Part shown: in pieces, positions 54,675 to 63,446 of the stretch
How positions within the stretch are numbered: position 1 is the stretch's first letter
How the letters are laid out: every line of letters starts with the position of its first letter
NCBI GenBank assembly: GCA_937888905.1
Contig: CALATA010000020.1
Location: forward strand, 62,001-126,000
Length of the DNA: 64,000 bases
From: Terrimonas sp937888905
GTDB taxonomy: Bacteria > Bacteroidota > Bacteroidia > Chitinophagales > Chitinophagaceae
Reading direction: 5' to 3'
Program-made: the position numbers and the translations under genes
The notes under the pieces: model-generated
What the model was told of the DNA's origin: nothing
The model's input: the letters and a program-made list of their open reading frames with translations, nothing else
Database searches by the model: none

Positions 54675-55744
54675 GTCAGTTTTAATTGAAGTTGAACCAC
54701 AAAGGTATCGGCCGTTTGGCTGATTTTCAACAAATACTTGTTGGGGTATAGCAACTCTAATTGCTTCCGGAGGTTTTTCAATCCTATACCCTCAACAACA
54801 GGTTGTGTCGAATCAAATGGATTTTCTGCTATAAAATTAAGCTCTCCGGTTACAATGTGTGTTTTAATAGACAGATGCGCTATATCAGGTATCTTTTCCA
54901 CTCCATGCTTGAACATATTTTCTACAATAGATAATAAAAGCAATGGGGCTACGGTATAGGAGGCATCGCTGTGATAATTACTTTCGACCACCAGGCGATC
55001 ACCAAAACGGGTTTTTTGCAGGTCAAGATAATTGTCTAATACATGAATTTCCTTGTCAATGGGTACGTAGGTATCATTGCACCGGTAAAGCAGGTAATCC
55101 AATATCTGAGAAAGTTTATCAACTGCAGGAGCTGTGTGGCGGGATTGCTGTATCGCCAGCGCATAAATACTGTTAAGGGTATTGAACAGGAAATGCGGAT
55201 TTAATTGTGATTTCAACGCACTTAACTCAGCTATCACTTTTTCTTTTTCGATCCCTGCCTGCCGACGTATGATTTGTTGCCTTTCTATCAGCAGATACAA
55301 TACAACAAAAGGAAGGGCTCCGGATAGGGCACCCATCACATAGTGACGCAATAAAATTTTTATCTGGCTAAGTACTTGTATTATTTTCTCCTGTCCACCA
55401 TGATTACCTCCCAGTAATGGCTCCAGCACATAAATAACCAATATGCGTTGTAATACTGCTATTACATATATACCAATAATAAATTCTGCAATTCCCCTCC
55501 CTATTTTTTTTCCATCAATAAAGAAGGGTATGATCCGAAAACAAATAAAATAGCCAGTGACAATAATCGAGAACTGGTATATAAATACGATAAAAGCCCG
55601 TTCCGGAACCGTATAACTATCTGATCCTGTTTCCCCTGTATTGAAAAAAATATTCATGGAAAAATAGAACACGTATAGTATTACCCAGAATAAGAGATGA
55701 CGTTCCCAGGAAAGGGATTGTGGAGATGGCATATTCTTCTTCAT
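54671..55744 (-). CDS. LytS-type sensor histidine kinase
   Basis: The 357-residue protein has four or so membrane helices in its first 165 residues (HLLFWVILYVFYFSMNIFF, FIYQFSIIVTGYFICFRII, IAEFIIGIYVIAVLQRI) without a large outer domain. The His_kinase box is LNPHFLFNTLNSIYALAI near residue 200, with the phospho-accepting His. The ATPase part has the N-box NMFKHGVEK and the G-box GIGLKNLRKQLELLYP. It probably senses a membrane or small-molecule signal and phosphorylates the LytTR partner. The gene starts on the minus strand 191 bases from the divergent hydrolase gene. Confidence 0.94.
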   Translation of the reverse strand: MKKNMPSPQSLSWERHLLFWVILYVFYFSMNIFFNTGETGSDSYTVPERAFIVFIYQFSIIVTGYFICFRIIPFFIDGKKIGRGIAEFIIGIYVIAVLQRILVIYVLEPLLGGNHGGQEKIIQVLSQIKILLRHYVMGALSGALPFVVLYLLIERQQIIRRQAGIEKEKVIAELSALKSQLNPHFLFNTLNSIYALAIQQSRHTAPAVDKLSQILDYLLYRCNDTYVPIDKEIHVLDNYLDLQKTRFGDRLVVESNYHSDASYTVAPLLLLSIVENMFKHGVEKIPDIAHLSIKTHIVTGELNFIAENPFDSTQPVVEGIGLKNLRKQLELLYPNKYLLKISQTADTFVVQLQLKLT

Positions 55745-55935
55745 ACAAAATAAAACTACAAACTCTCATTCACTCCAACTGATACTGAAACAAACAAAGG
55801 CCATTTAAACATGAACCACGTGTTTTTGGACACGTACCGGGTACTCGTGCGTTTATCCCCTTATTGATCAAGATTGCCGAATATTCACTTTTTGAAACGA
55901 AATGAAAACCAGATTTGTTGAAACAATTTACCTGA

Positions 55936-57492
55936 ATGAAAAGAATATTTGCTCTTGTCATTGCAGTTACATCTGCACTAGGCATAAACGCTCAACGGAA
56001 CCCGGATCTGGATAATGAACAGATCAGATCTTTACTGGATACCTTTATGACAGCAATCAACACCCGTGACAGTAATTCCATGTTTTCCCTTTTTGCGGAT
56101 GTTCCGGTTACCTGGGTTGGTGCATGGCAGCCGCATACACTCAAAGAGAAGAGGGCCACAGAAAAAATAGCTGACTACTGGGTATCTGATTATAAAAGAT
56201 GGTTCAGATCTGTAATGGCCAATGGTTACAAGGAAGAGCTTTTCCGCAACCCGGTAATTGTACAGGATGGTACGATTGGTAGTGTTACTTTTGATTATAG
56301 TTATTGGTCAAACCATAAAAAAAGGAACTGGGGTAAAGAAAGTTGGGGCCTGGTAAAAATTGATGGACGTTGGAAAATTGTAAGTGTTATTTTTTCTGTG
56401 GAGCTGGAGCATTACCGGCAACAACCAATAGCCCAGGCCGGCGATAGAACAATCCTTCATCCACCAATTGAAAAGTATCTCCAATCCTATATTGACACCG
56501 CGGATTTCAGAGGGGTGGTGCTGGTCGCTAAAGGTGACTCAATCCTGCACCACGGTGCATATGGATTGTTTGATACGGAAAATAAGATTTCCAATCAATT
56601 ACATTCAAAATTTTTAATCGGGTCGCTCACCAAATCATTTACGGCAGTAGCTATAATGCAGCTTGTGGATGCGGGAAAACTTGACTTATTCGCTCCGCTA
56701 CAACAATATATTCCACAATTAGCTCCCGAACTTGCCAGAGGGTTAACAGTTCATCATTTGCTGAAACAGCAGTCAGGATTGCCTGTTTTTATAGACGAGC
56801 TGACTCCTATTAATGTGATGGACATCAGATCAAATGAACTGCTCGATGTGATTAATAAAGCAAAAAGAAATTTTGAACCTGGTTTAAAGCATGAATATTC
56901 CAATATAAATTACACACTGCTGGCTATGGTGATAGAGAACGTAAGCGGGATGTCTTATGAACAATATTTGCAACAAAAAATATTTATTCCATTACAAATG
57001 GCACAAAGCGGAAATGAACGCCTCGTCAACACCCCTGTTGACCGGGCGGTAGGCTATCGGAATATTAACGGGGTAAAGCGACGTGTTCAAAATGTGGTAT
57101 CCTATGCGCTGGGTTCAGGCGATATTTATGCTACCGCTTCAGATATTTTAAAATGGAGTAATGCCCTTCATTACGGCAACCTTTTGTCAGAAAAAAGCAA
57201 GGCTATGTTATTCGATGGTGGTTCGGAAGACTGGGGATATTATGGATATGGGTTCCGCATACAGCCGTATCAGCAGGGGGCAGACACATCTTCCGCTGGC
57301 ACATTAATCAGACATGGTGGTACTATGAACGGATTTATATCCAACTATCATTTTTACAAAGAAGACAACCTCACGGTTATCTTGTTGAGCAATTTCCGCA
57401 ATACACCAATCAGATCACTTACCTACCGGATAAAAGAGATTGCATTGAATGTCGATCGCCCCGAAAGAAAAAAGAAATACAAATCGGAGTAG
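55936..57492 (+). CDS. Serine beta-lactamase-like hydrolase with N-terminal SnoaL-type domain
   Basis: The 518-residue secreted protein (signal ALVIAVTSALGINAQ) has two domains. Residues about 25-155 resemble a SnoaL/NTF2-like fold (LLDTFMTAINTRDSNSMFSL, then WGKESWGLVKIDGRWKIVSV). From about 170 comes a class-C beta-lactamase-related domain. It has SxxK in IGSLTKSFTAVA near residue 233, YxN in EYSNINYTLLAMV near residue 328, and the third motif as RHGGTMNGF near residue 457 (H-x-G). Such proteins are mostly D,D-peptidases or esterases, not resistance enzymes. It is divergent from the LytS/LytTR pair and may be its target, which is inference. Confidence 0.9.
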   Translation: MKRIFALVIAVTSALGINAQRNPDLDNEQIRSLLDTFMTAINTRDSNSMFSLFADVPVTWVGAWQPHTLKEKRATEKIADYWVSDYKRWFRSVMANGYKEELFRNPVIVQDGTIGSVTFDYSYWSNHKKRNWGKESWGLVKIDGRWKIVSVIFSVELEHYRQQPIAQAGDRTILHPPIEKYLQSYIDTADFRGVVLVAKGDSILHHGAYGLFDTENKISNQLHSKFLIGSLTKSFTAVAIMQLVDAGKLDLFAPLQQYIPQLAPELARGLTVHHLLKQQSGLPVFIDELTPINVMDIRSNELLDVINKAKRNFEPGLKHEYSNINYTLLAMVIENVSGMSYEQYLQQKIFIPLQMAQSGNERLVNTPVDRAVGYRNINGVKRRVQNVVSYALGSGDIYATASDILKWSNALHYGNLLSEKSKAMLFDGGSEDWGYYGYGFRIQPYQQGADTSSAGTLIRHGGTMNGFISNYHFYKEDNLTVILLSNFRNTPIRSLTYRIKEIALNVDRPERKKKYKSE

Positions 57493-57767
57493 AAGGCCAT
57501 CAAAACAAGACATGAGGATAAGATCAGGCCATTAGAAACGGAAATACAGTCTGGCACCAGCCGCCCATCGGACTATAAGAAATACCTGGACTTTGGCTTT
57601 AACCTGCTACAAAAAGTTGATGAGGTGTATTTAACTGGCAGCCTGTCTCTAAGAACCAGGTACGGTGTCCGATGTGCCGGGAGAATTTAGTTTTTGATAA
57701 AAATGAATGTCGAACACCTGTATACAGGGAATTCTTTCGCTTATCCTCATACGGTCTAGGGTTTTAG
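57493..57767 (+). pseudogene. Degenerate C-terminal remnant of a serine recombinase
   Basis: Reading straight on after the hydrolase stop gives KAIKTRHEDKIRPLETEI, then DYKKYLDFGFNLLQKVDEVY and LTGSLS. These match the end region of Bacteroidota large serine recombinases, where a helical segment with K-Y-L-x-F-G-x-N-L-L and a Y-x-x-A/G precede K-Q-x-x-G-S-I-F-P-E-K-L. Near 57650 the match changes frame and continues as ENLVFDKNECRT (family: P-E-K-L-V-F-D-K-N-x-x-R-T) to a TAG at 57765. The catalytic N-terminus is absent. It is therefore a truncated, frameshifted recombinase tail. Family assignment rests on remembered consensus and needs a search. Confidence 0.65.
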
Positions 57768-57769
57768 CG

Positions 57770-57810
57770 AAAATAAAAAAGGACAAAATCAACTTATCTT
57801 GATTTTGTCC
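57770..57810 (-). terminator. Intrinsic terminator of tRNA-Glu
   Basis: Twelve-base stem GGACAAAATCAA with its exact complement (57781-57810) and a six-base loop. On the minus strand it is followed by TTTTTTATTTTC. It starts 8 bases from the 3' end of the tRNA. Confidence 0.9.
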
Positions 57811-57817
57811 TTTCCAG

Positions 57818-57889
57818 TAGCCCGTAGGGGAATCGAACCCCTGTTCTCAGAATGAAAATCTGATGTCCTAACCCCTAGACGAACGGGCC
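57818..57889 (-). tRNA. tRNA-Glu (anticodon TTC)
   Basis: On the minus strand the 72 bases fold as a cloverleaf. The acceptor stem is GGCCCGT with ACGGGCT (first pair G-U). The D arm holds GGGGTTAGGACA. The anticodon arm is CAGA-TTTTCAT-TCTG with TTC in the middle. The T arm is AGGGGTTCGATTCCCCT and the discriminator base is A. CCA is not encoded. The terminator follows directly. Confidence 0.96.
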
Positions 57890-58129
57890 GTTTATTTAAG
57901 GGAGTGCAAAGATAAGAGCCTCAATATTTCCGCCAAAATTTTTCTTGTATTTTTTTTGCCGGCCTTATCCGCCACCCGCATCCCCTTCCTTTGCTTTCAG
58001 TTGGTTTTTATTGGTTTTGATTCCGTTTTTCATCAAGGATTTGCCAGATTTTCCGCAGGTTCTCATCCCCAGTTTTGTTATCTTCGCCACCGCAAAACAA
58101 CTTCAAATCAACCCTAATTTCAATTTGTC

Positions 58130-59143
58130 ATGAGTACAGTGAAAGTAGCTATCAACGGATTCGGGCGCATTGGCCGCCTGGTTTACCGCCAGATATATAA
58201 AATGGAAGGCATCGATGTGGTTGCCATCAATGACCTTACCAGCCCCAAAGTATTGGCACACCTGCTGAAATACGACAGCGCGCAAGGCCGCTTCGACGCA
58301 GAAGTTAAATCCACCGATAATTCTATCGTGGTTAACGGCGACGAAGTAAAGATCTATGCACAAAAAGACCCTGCACAGATTCCCTGGAAAGAACACGATG
58401 TAGACGTGGTACTCGAGTGTACAGGTTTCTTTACCGATAAAACCAAGGCTGAAGCACACCTGACCGCCGGCGCCAAACGCGTGGTGATTTCTGCTCCCGC
58501 AACCGGCGACCTGAAAACCATCGTTTTCAACGTTAACCATTCCATCCTCGACGGCAGCGAGACCATCATTAGCTGCGCAAGCTGTACTACCAACTGCCTG
58601 GCACCCATGGCACAGGTACTGGATGAAACATACGGAATCGTCAATGGTCTGATGACCACTATTCACGCTTATACCAACGATCAGAATACACAGGATGCGC
58701 CGCATCCGAAAGGTGACCTCCGCCGCGCACGTGCCGCTGCACAGAACATCGTGCCCAACAGCACAGGTGCCGCGAAAGCGATCGGACTGGTACTGCCCAA
58801 CCTGAAAGGTAAACTCGACGGCAGCGCGCAGCGCGTACCAACCCTTACCGGTTCACTTACCGAACTTACAGCCATCCTCAATAAAAAGACGACTGTTGAA
58901 GAAGTAAACGCCGCCATGAAAGCAGCCGCCAACGAGAGCTTTGGTTATACCGAAGACGAGATCGTGAGCAGCGATATCATCGGCATCAACTTCGGTTCCC
59001 TGTTTGATGCTACTCAAACAAGAGTGCAAACAGTAGGAGATACACAGATCGTTCGTGCTGTAAGCTGGTACGACAACGAAATGAGCTATGTAAGCCAGCT
59101 CGTACGCACCGTACATTATTTCGCAAAACTGATCAGCAAGTAA
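58130..59143 (+). CDS. gapA: Glyceraldehyde-3-phosphate dehydrogenase, type I
   Basis: The 337-residue protein is a complete type-I GAPDH. It has the NAD-binding motif NGFGRIGR at residue 9, the catalytic-cysteine block SCASCTTNCLAP near residue 150, and the conserved HAYTNDQNTQDAPHPKG and RVPTLTGS segments, ending with SWYDNEMSYVSQLVRTV. It catalyses the phosphorylating oxidation of glyceraldehyde-3-phosphate in glycolysis. It is followed by a terminator, a small conserved gene and pgk, the next glycolytic enzyme. About 240 bases upstream, up to the tRNA, hold no other gene and probably carry its promoter. Confidence 0.98.
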   Translation: MSTVKVAINGFGRIGRLVYRQIYKMEGIDVVAINDLTSPKVLAHLLKYDSAQGRFDAEVKSTDNSIVVNGDEVKIYAQKDPAQIPWKEHDVDVVLECTGFFTDKTKAEAHLTAGAKRVVISAPATGDLKTIVFNVNHSILDGSETIISCASCTTNCLAPMAQVLDETYGIVNGLMTTIHAYTNDQNTQDAPHPKGDLRRARAAAQNIVPNSTGAAKAIGLVLPNLKGKLDGSAQRVPTLTGSLTELTAILNKKTTVEEVNAAMKAAANESFGYTEDEIVSSDIIGINFGSLFDATQTRVQTVGDTQIVRAVSWYDNEMSYVSQLVRTVHYFAKLISK

Positions 59144-59158
59144 TCCTTGCTGCGCCCG

Positions 59159-59191
59159 GACCGCAGGTACGCACCTGCGGTCTTTTTTTTT
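59159..59191 (+). terminator. Intrinsic terminator after gapA
   Basis: Stem GACCGCAGGT (59159-59168), loop ACGC, then ACCTGCGGTC (59173-59182), followed by nine T bases. It separates gapA from the next small gene, so pgk is probably transcribed at least partly from another promoter or by readthrough. Confidence 0.92.
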
Positions 59192-59199
59192 CGACTGCT

Positions 59200-59550
59200 A
59201 TGCAAATAAAGAACGCTGAGAACCTTAACCCTCTGAAACTGCAACAGGAAGTAGACAAAGGCGGAAAACTCGTACATTTTGAATGGACCGTTTCCCTGAT
59301 CGTTGTCACTTTCCGCCGCCGCTCCCAGGCTACCCTGATCCGGTCCGGCGAGCAGGCTGCTGCAAAAAGTTTTCCGTACACCCTGATTTCATTACTGTTT
59401 GGCTGGTGGGGATTTCCCCGGGGCCCGCGCGAGACCATCCGCTCTGTCCGCACCAATCTGCGCGGTGGTATCGACGTAACCGACGAGGTGATGGCAGTAA
59501 TGGCAGGATATATGCTGTACGAAGAAGTGAACGCACAAAAAAGTATCTAA
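59200..59550 (+). CDS. Conserved hypothetical protein between gapA and pgk
   Basis: The 116-residue product starts MQIKNAENLNPLKLQQEVDK. Its first half carries a buried strand (VHFEWTVSLIVVTFRRRSQA). The middle has a hydrophobic segment with FPYTLISLLFGWWGFPRGPR, which may touch the membrane. The last part (LRGGIDVTDEVMAVMAGYML) looks helical. I know no function for this family. Its constant place between two glycolysis genes, 8 bases after the gapA terminator and 19 bases before pgk, suggests a conserved gene, possibly related to energy metabolism. Confidence 0.78.
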   Translation: MQIKNAENLNPLKLQQEVDKGGKLVHFEWTVSLIVVTFRRRSQATLIRSGEQAAAKSFPYTLISLLFGWWGFPRGPRETIRSVRTNLRGGIDVTDEVMAVMAGYMLYEEVNAQKSI

Positions 59551-59568
59551 TATTAAACTTGCTCTGCT

Positions 59569-60762
59569 ATGTCAAGCTTCGCAGATTTCTCCTTCAAAGG
59601 AAAAAAAGCGCTGATCCGGGTCGACTTCAATGTGCCCCTCAACGACAAACAGGAAATAACCGACGATACGCGCATCCGCGCGGCAGTGCCCACCATCCGC
59701 CACATCCTCGACCAGGGCGGGAGTGTAATACTGATGTCGCATCTCGGCCGTCCGAAAGACGGACCTTCCGATAAATATTCCCTGCGTCACCTCGTGGCAC
59801 ATCTGAGCGATCTGCTCAAGACCGAAGTGAAATTTGCGCCCGATTGTATCGGAGCGGAAGCTGCTCAACTGGCATCTTCACTGCAGCCCGGCGAAGTACT
59901 GCTGCTCGAAAATCTCCGCTTCTACAAAGAAGAAGAAAAAGGAGATAAAGACTTCGCGGAAAAACTAAGTAAACTCGGCGACGTTTATGTAAACGACGCT
60001 TTCGGTACCGCTCACCGTGCACACGCATCCACCGCTGTAATCGCAGATTTTTTCCCCGGCGATAAAAAAACATTCGGTCTCGTGATGGAAGGTGAAATAA
60101 CCAGCGCAGAAAAAGTTTTACATAACTCAGAAAAACCTTTTGTGGCCATCATCGGTGGTGCAAAAGTGTCCGATAAGATCCTCATTATCGAAAACCTGCT
60201 CGAAAGAGCCACCGATATTATCATCGGAGGAGGCATGGCTTATACATTCTTCAAAGCCCAGGGCGGACAGATCGGTAATTCGCTTTGCGAAAATGACCGG
60301 CTGGATACCGCCAGCGATCTGCTCAAAAAAGCAGAAGCCAAAGGTGTATGCATTCACCTGCCTTCCGATTCTATCATCGCCGATAAGTTTGCGGCCGATG
60401 CCAATGATTCAACCGCACCTTCGAATAATATTCCGGATGGCTGGATGGGCCTCGATATCGGTCCCAAAGCCATCGAACAATTCACCAACGTGATCCGTCA
60501 ATCAAAAACTATTTTGTGGAACGGTCCGATGGGTGTTTTTGAGATGGAAAAATTTCAGAAAGGAACCTGCAGCATCGCAGAAGCAGTAGCAGAAGCAACG
60601 GCCGATGGAGCATTCTCTCTCGTTGGCGGCGGCGACAGCGTTGCAGCTGTTAACCAGTTCGGATTTGCCGATAAGGTAAGTTATGTTTCCACAGGCGGCG
60701 GCGCCATGCTCGAATATTTCGAAGGCAAAGAATTGCCGGGAATTGCAGCCATCAGGAAGTAA
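59569..60762 (+). CDS. pgk: Phosphoglycerate kinase
   Basis: The 397-residue protein contains the PGK signature KKALIRVDFNVPLNDK near the N-terminus, the substrate-binding HLGRP near residue 62, the hinge region LLLENLRFYKEEE and, towards the C-terminus, the nucleotide-binding GGGDSVAAV near residue 353. It catalyses the ATP-forming transfer of the acyl phosphate from 1,3-bisphosphoglycerate, the step after GAPDH. Its length is typical. It starts 19 bases after the conserved small gene, and the next gene follows at 30 bases. Confidence 0.98.
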   Translation: MSSFADFSFKGKKALIRVDFNVPLNDKQEITDDTRIRAAVPTIRHILDQGGSVILMSHLGRPKDGPSDKYSLRHLVAHLSDLLKTEVKFAPDCIGAEAAQLASSLQPGEVLLLENLRFYKEEEKGDKDFAEKLSKLGDVYVNDAFGTAHRAHASTAVIADFFPGDKKTFGLVMEGEITSAEKVLHNSEKPFVAIIGGAKVSDKILIIENLLERATDIIIGGGMAYTFFKAQGGQIGNSLCENDRLDTASDLLKKAEAKGVCIHLPSDSIIADKFAADANDSTAPSNNIPDGWMGLDIGPKAIEQFTNVIRQSKTILWNGPMGVFEMEKFQKGTCSIAEAVAEATADGAFSLVGGGDSVAAVNQFGFADKVSYVSTGGGAMLEYFEGKELPGIAAIRK

Positions 60763-60791
60763 ACCATCATCAACCAATACGAACGTTTTAC

Positions 60792-61454
60792 ATGAGAAAG
60801 TTATCCATCCTGGGAATACTGGCGTTGCTGGTATTCACCGCCTGTCAGAAAGAAGTAGATTTTCAGGCCGATGCTAATAACAACAATGGTAGTGGTAGCG
60901 GCAACGGCAATGGTAACGGTAATGCACAGGAACTCACCGGCAGCTATCGTTTTGTAGGTGTAGACGGACAAACAGCCAGCACCGTTTCTCTTGTACAATC
61001 AGGCATGACGGCCCGTACTGAGGCCACAGGCATTTATTATACGAAGAACAACGCGGGAACACTGCTGATCGACGCCACCAAGTTCAACTTCAGCAATATC
61101 GGCTACCTGATCGATACGAGCATTAAAGTGAAAGCGTACATGAATAACGTACTGCTGGTGGAGCAGGACCAGGACTGGTATTATGAAATGCCACCACAAA
61201 CCGACGCATTTACTTACCGCCGCGTGAATGCCGATTCACTCCATTTTCCAGGCGGATTTACATTGGGAAGCAGTCTTACTCCTCCTAATTCCATCGGAAC
61301 AGTGCCACCACCAGATGGAGCGCGCATTTCCTGGAGCGGTGACACGTTGCTGCTTAAGATGGTCATGAATGTTAACACCACCGTTACACAAGCCGGTGTT
61401 CCCAACCAGATCCGCGCAAACAGTACCAATGTGATGAAGTTTAAAAAGTCCTGA
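60792..61454 (+). CDS. Hypothetical lipoprotein with Gly/Asn/Ser linker
   Basis: The 220-residue product has a lipoprotein signal (lipobox LLVFTAC), then a flexible low-complexity linker (NNNNGSGSGNGNGNGNA) before a strand-rich domain of about 170 residues. Notable parts are GSYRFVGVDGQTASTVSLVQ near residue 50 and the ending NQIRANSTNVMKFKKS. Similar lipoproteins with unknown role are common in Chitinophagaceae. It may be co-transcribed with pgk (30-base gap). No known domain recognised. Confidence 0.72.
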   Translation: MRKLSILGILALLVFTACQKEVDFQADANNNNGSGSGNGNGNGNAQELTGSYRFVGVDGQTASTVSLVQSGMTARTEATGIYYTKNNAGTLLIDATKFNFSNIGYLIDTSIKVKAYMNNVLLVEQDQDWYYEMPPQTDAFTYRRVNADSLHFPGGFTLGSSLTPPNSIGTVPPPDGARISWSGDTLLLKMVMNVNTTVTQAGVPNQIRANSTNVMKFKKS

Positions 61455-61463
61455 GTCGAGGCC

Positions 61464-61585
61464 AATAAGTGAATAAGTCAATAAAAGAATAAGTTTTGGG
61501 TGCTAAGTTATAAGTAAAACAGCCGTGAAGAGTTTGTTGCTCCTCACGGCTGTTTCTATTCACTGATTGCCTTATTCACTTATTG
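61464..61585. repeat. Nested inverted-repeat element, second clear copy
   Basis: Outer arms CAATAAGTGAATAAG (61464-61478) and CTTATTCACTTATTG (61571-61585) are exact inverted repeats. At the centre is a hairpin, AAACAGCCGTGA (61517-61528) with TCACGGCTGTTT (61544-61555). The centre is close to that of the element at 11107-11236, and the hairpin may serve as a terminator between the convergent genes on either side. Confidence 0.8.
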
Positions 61586-61594
61586 TCTTCCCTT

Positions 61595-62692
61595 TCATTT
61601 CTTGCTGATCTGCACAATCCGGTCATTGCTGCCATTGCTGGTACACAGATAAACCTCGCCAGTCGTTGCAATGCAAATATCGCGCAGCCTTCCCCAGGTA
61701 TTGTTGTAAAATTCATTCACATTGGTGATGCTGCGTCCGTCATCTGAAAGTTCGAGTTGGTATAAACGTGTATTCTTAAGCGTGGTAAACAGCAGAGAAT
61801 TTTTCCATTGCGGAATGGCATCGTTCGTATAATAATCCAGACCGGATGGCGCGATGGTAGGTGTCCATTCGCGCAGGGGCTGCATCACGTTCTGCGCGTT
61901 GCAGAAGGTCTGCTCCGCAGGCGAATCACAAAAACCGGCAACATCAGGCCAGCCATAATTCCTTCCTTTTTCAATGATATTGACTTCATCATCACTTGAA
62001 GGACCGTGCTCAGTGCTGTACAGCATATTACGTGCATACACCAGTCCCTGCGGATTGCGGTGGCCCAGCGACCAGTAAGGATTACCGGAAACAGGATTAT
62101 CGGAAGGAATGGTGCCATCGAGGTTAAGACGCAAGATCTTGCCGGCGGGAGAAGATACATTTTGCGCCAGCGCAGTGTTGTTGGCATCCCCGGTGGAGGC
62201 GAAAAGTTTATCGCCCACGATCACCAGCCGGCTGCCGTTGTGCACGTTGGCTGCCGGAATATTTTCAATAAGATTCAAAGGTGCCTGCAGTGTATTGTTG
62301 CCATAAGTATATCGCACGATCTTCTCGCGGTACTGCCCGGCATTGGTATAGTTGTAAACGATGTATACGTAGGGCTGACTGGAAAACGAAGGGTGCAATA
62401 CCATTCCCATCAGTCCGCCTTCACCCTGGCTTACTACATCGGGTACATTGAACAAGGTTGTTCTGTCGCCGGTAGCGGGATTAAAGCGGCTTATACGGCC
62501 ACCTCTTTCGGTAAACCAGATATGGTTATCCGGTCCCCAAAGAATTTCCCAGGGCAGGGTTAATCCGGCCAATACCACCGAATCGCGGAGATCGGCAGGG
62601 CCTTGCGGGCCGGCGTTGTCATTTTTTTTACAGGAAATAAGCAGGGCAGAAAAAGCCAGTGCGGTTAATACGGCAGGTATAAGGTGACGCAT
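61595..62692 (-). CDS. Glucose/sorbosone (PQQ-type) dehydrogenase-like lipoprotein
   Basis: Start at ATG 62692 gives the lipoprotein signal MRHLIPAVLTALAFSALLIS followed by C-KKN. The 365-residue protein has the six-bladed propeller of the GSDH family (soluble glucose/sorbosone dehydrogenases). Visible blocks are PWEILWGPDNHIWFTERGGR, GEGGLMGMVLHPSF near residue 90, a His-containing AANVHNGSRLVIVGDKLF and the later YSTEHGPSSDDEVNIIEKGR. The PQQ-contacting residues would need an alignment. It would oxidise a sugar or alcohol in the periplasm. A start at 62740 is possible but adds 16 residues ahead of the signal. Confidence 0.9.
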   Translation of the reverse strand: MRHLIPAVLTALAFSALLISCKKNDNAGPQGPADLRDSVVLAGLTLPWEILWGPDNHIWFTERGGRISRFNPATGDRTTLFNVPDVVSQGEGGLMGMVLHPSFSSQPYVYIVYNYTNAGQYREKIVRYTYGNNTLQAPLNLIENIPAANVHNGSRLVIVGDKLFASTGDANNTALAQNVSSPAGKILRLNLDGTIPSDNPVSGNPYWSLGHRNPQGLVYARNMLYSTEHGPSSDDEVNIIEKGRNYGWPDVAGFCDSPAEQTFCNAQNVMQPLREWTPTIAPSGLDYYTNDAIPQWKNSLLFTTLKNTRLYQLELSDDGRSITNVNEFYNNTWGRLRDICIATTGEVYLCTSNGSNDRIVQISKK

Positions 62693-62849
62693 AGAAGATC
62701 TTGATTTACCTGGGTGTGGGACCAAAATCATGCCGCTCACCGGCAGAATGACCGTATTTACCGCTTTCTCATTTTAATATACCGAAAAACAAGCCCGATA
62801 AATTAGCAAAAGACCTAATTTTAATCTCAAACCAAAAGTTTCTTATAAT

Positions 62850-63446
62850 ATGAAAGGTAAAAGCATAGGCTGGATTGTTGTTCTGGCCATCTTAGTAATC
62901 GTTGGATTCATGGGTTGCAGCGGCTATAATGGCGTTGTAACAGCCGATGAACAGGTAAAAAAGAGCTGGAACAACGTAAACACCGAGTATCAAAAACGGG
63001 CTGATCTTGTGAACCAGTTGGTGGCTACCGTAAAAGGTGCTGCGAACTTCGAACAGGAAACATTGACCAAAGTGATTGAAGCCCGCGCCAAGGCGACTTC
63101 CATCAATCTGAACGCAGATCAACTGACTCCTGAAAACATCGCGCGTTTCCAACAGGCACAGGGAGAGCTCTCCGGAGCCCTCAGCCGTCTGCTGGTAACC
63201 GTAGAACGTTATCCCGACCTGAAAGCAACGGCTAATTTTACACAGTTGCAAGGTCAACTTGAAACAATCGAAAATGAAGTGCGTAATGCTCGTCGCAATT
63301 TCAATGAGGCGGTCAATACTTACAACGTAAAAGTCCGTTCTTTCCCGATGAATATCCTGGCCGGTATGTTTGGCTTCAAAGCAAAAGAAGGCTTCAAGGC
63401 AGACGAAGGTGCGGAAAAAGCTCCTACCGTAGATTTTAGCAAGTAA
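62850..63446 (+). CDS. LemA family protein, first of two tandem copies
   Basis: The 198-residue protein has one N-terminal membrane segment (IGWIVVLAILVIVGFMG) and then the LemA helical domain: DEQVKKSWNNVNTEYQKRAD, followed by LVNQLVATVKGAANFEQETL and, further on, YPDLKATANFTQLQGQLETI. The end FKAKEGFKADEGAEKAPTVD is shared with the next gene. LemA proteins form membrane-anchored helical bundles of little-known role. The stop codon (TAA) overlaps the next start (TAATG) by one base, so the copies are translated together. Confidence 0.94.
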   Translation: MKGKSIGWIVVLAILVIVGFMGCSGYNGVVTADEQVKKSWNNVNTEYQKRADLVNQLVATVKGAANFEQETLTKVIEARAKATSINLNADQLTPENIARFQQAQGELSGALSRLLVTVERYPDLKATANFTQLQGQLETIENEVRNARRNFNEAVNTYNVKVRSFPMNILAGMFGFKAKEGFKADEGAEKAPTVDFSK

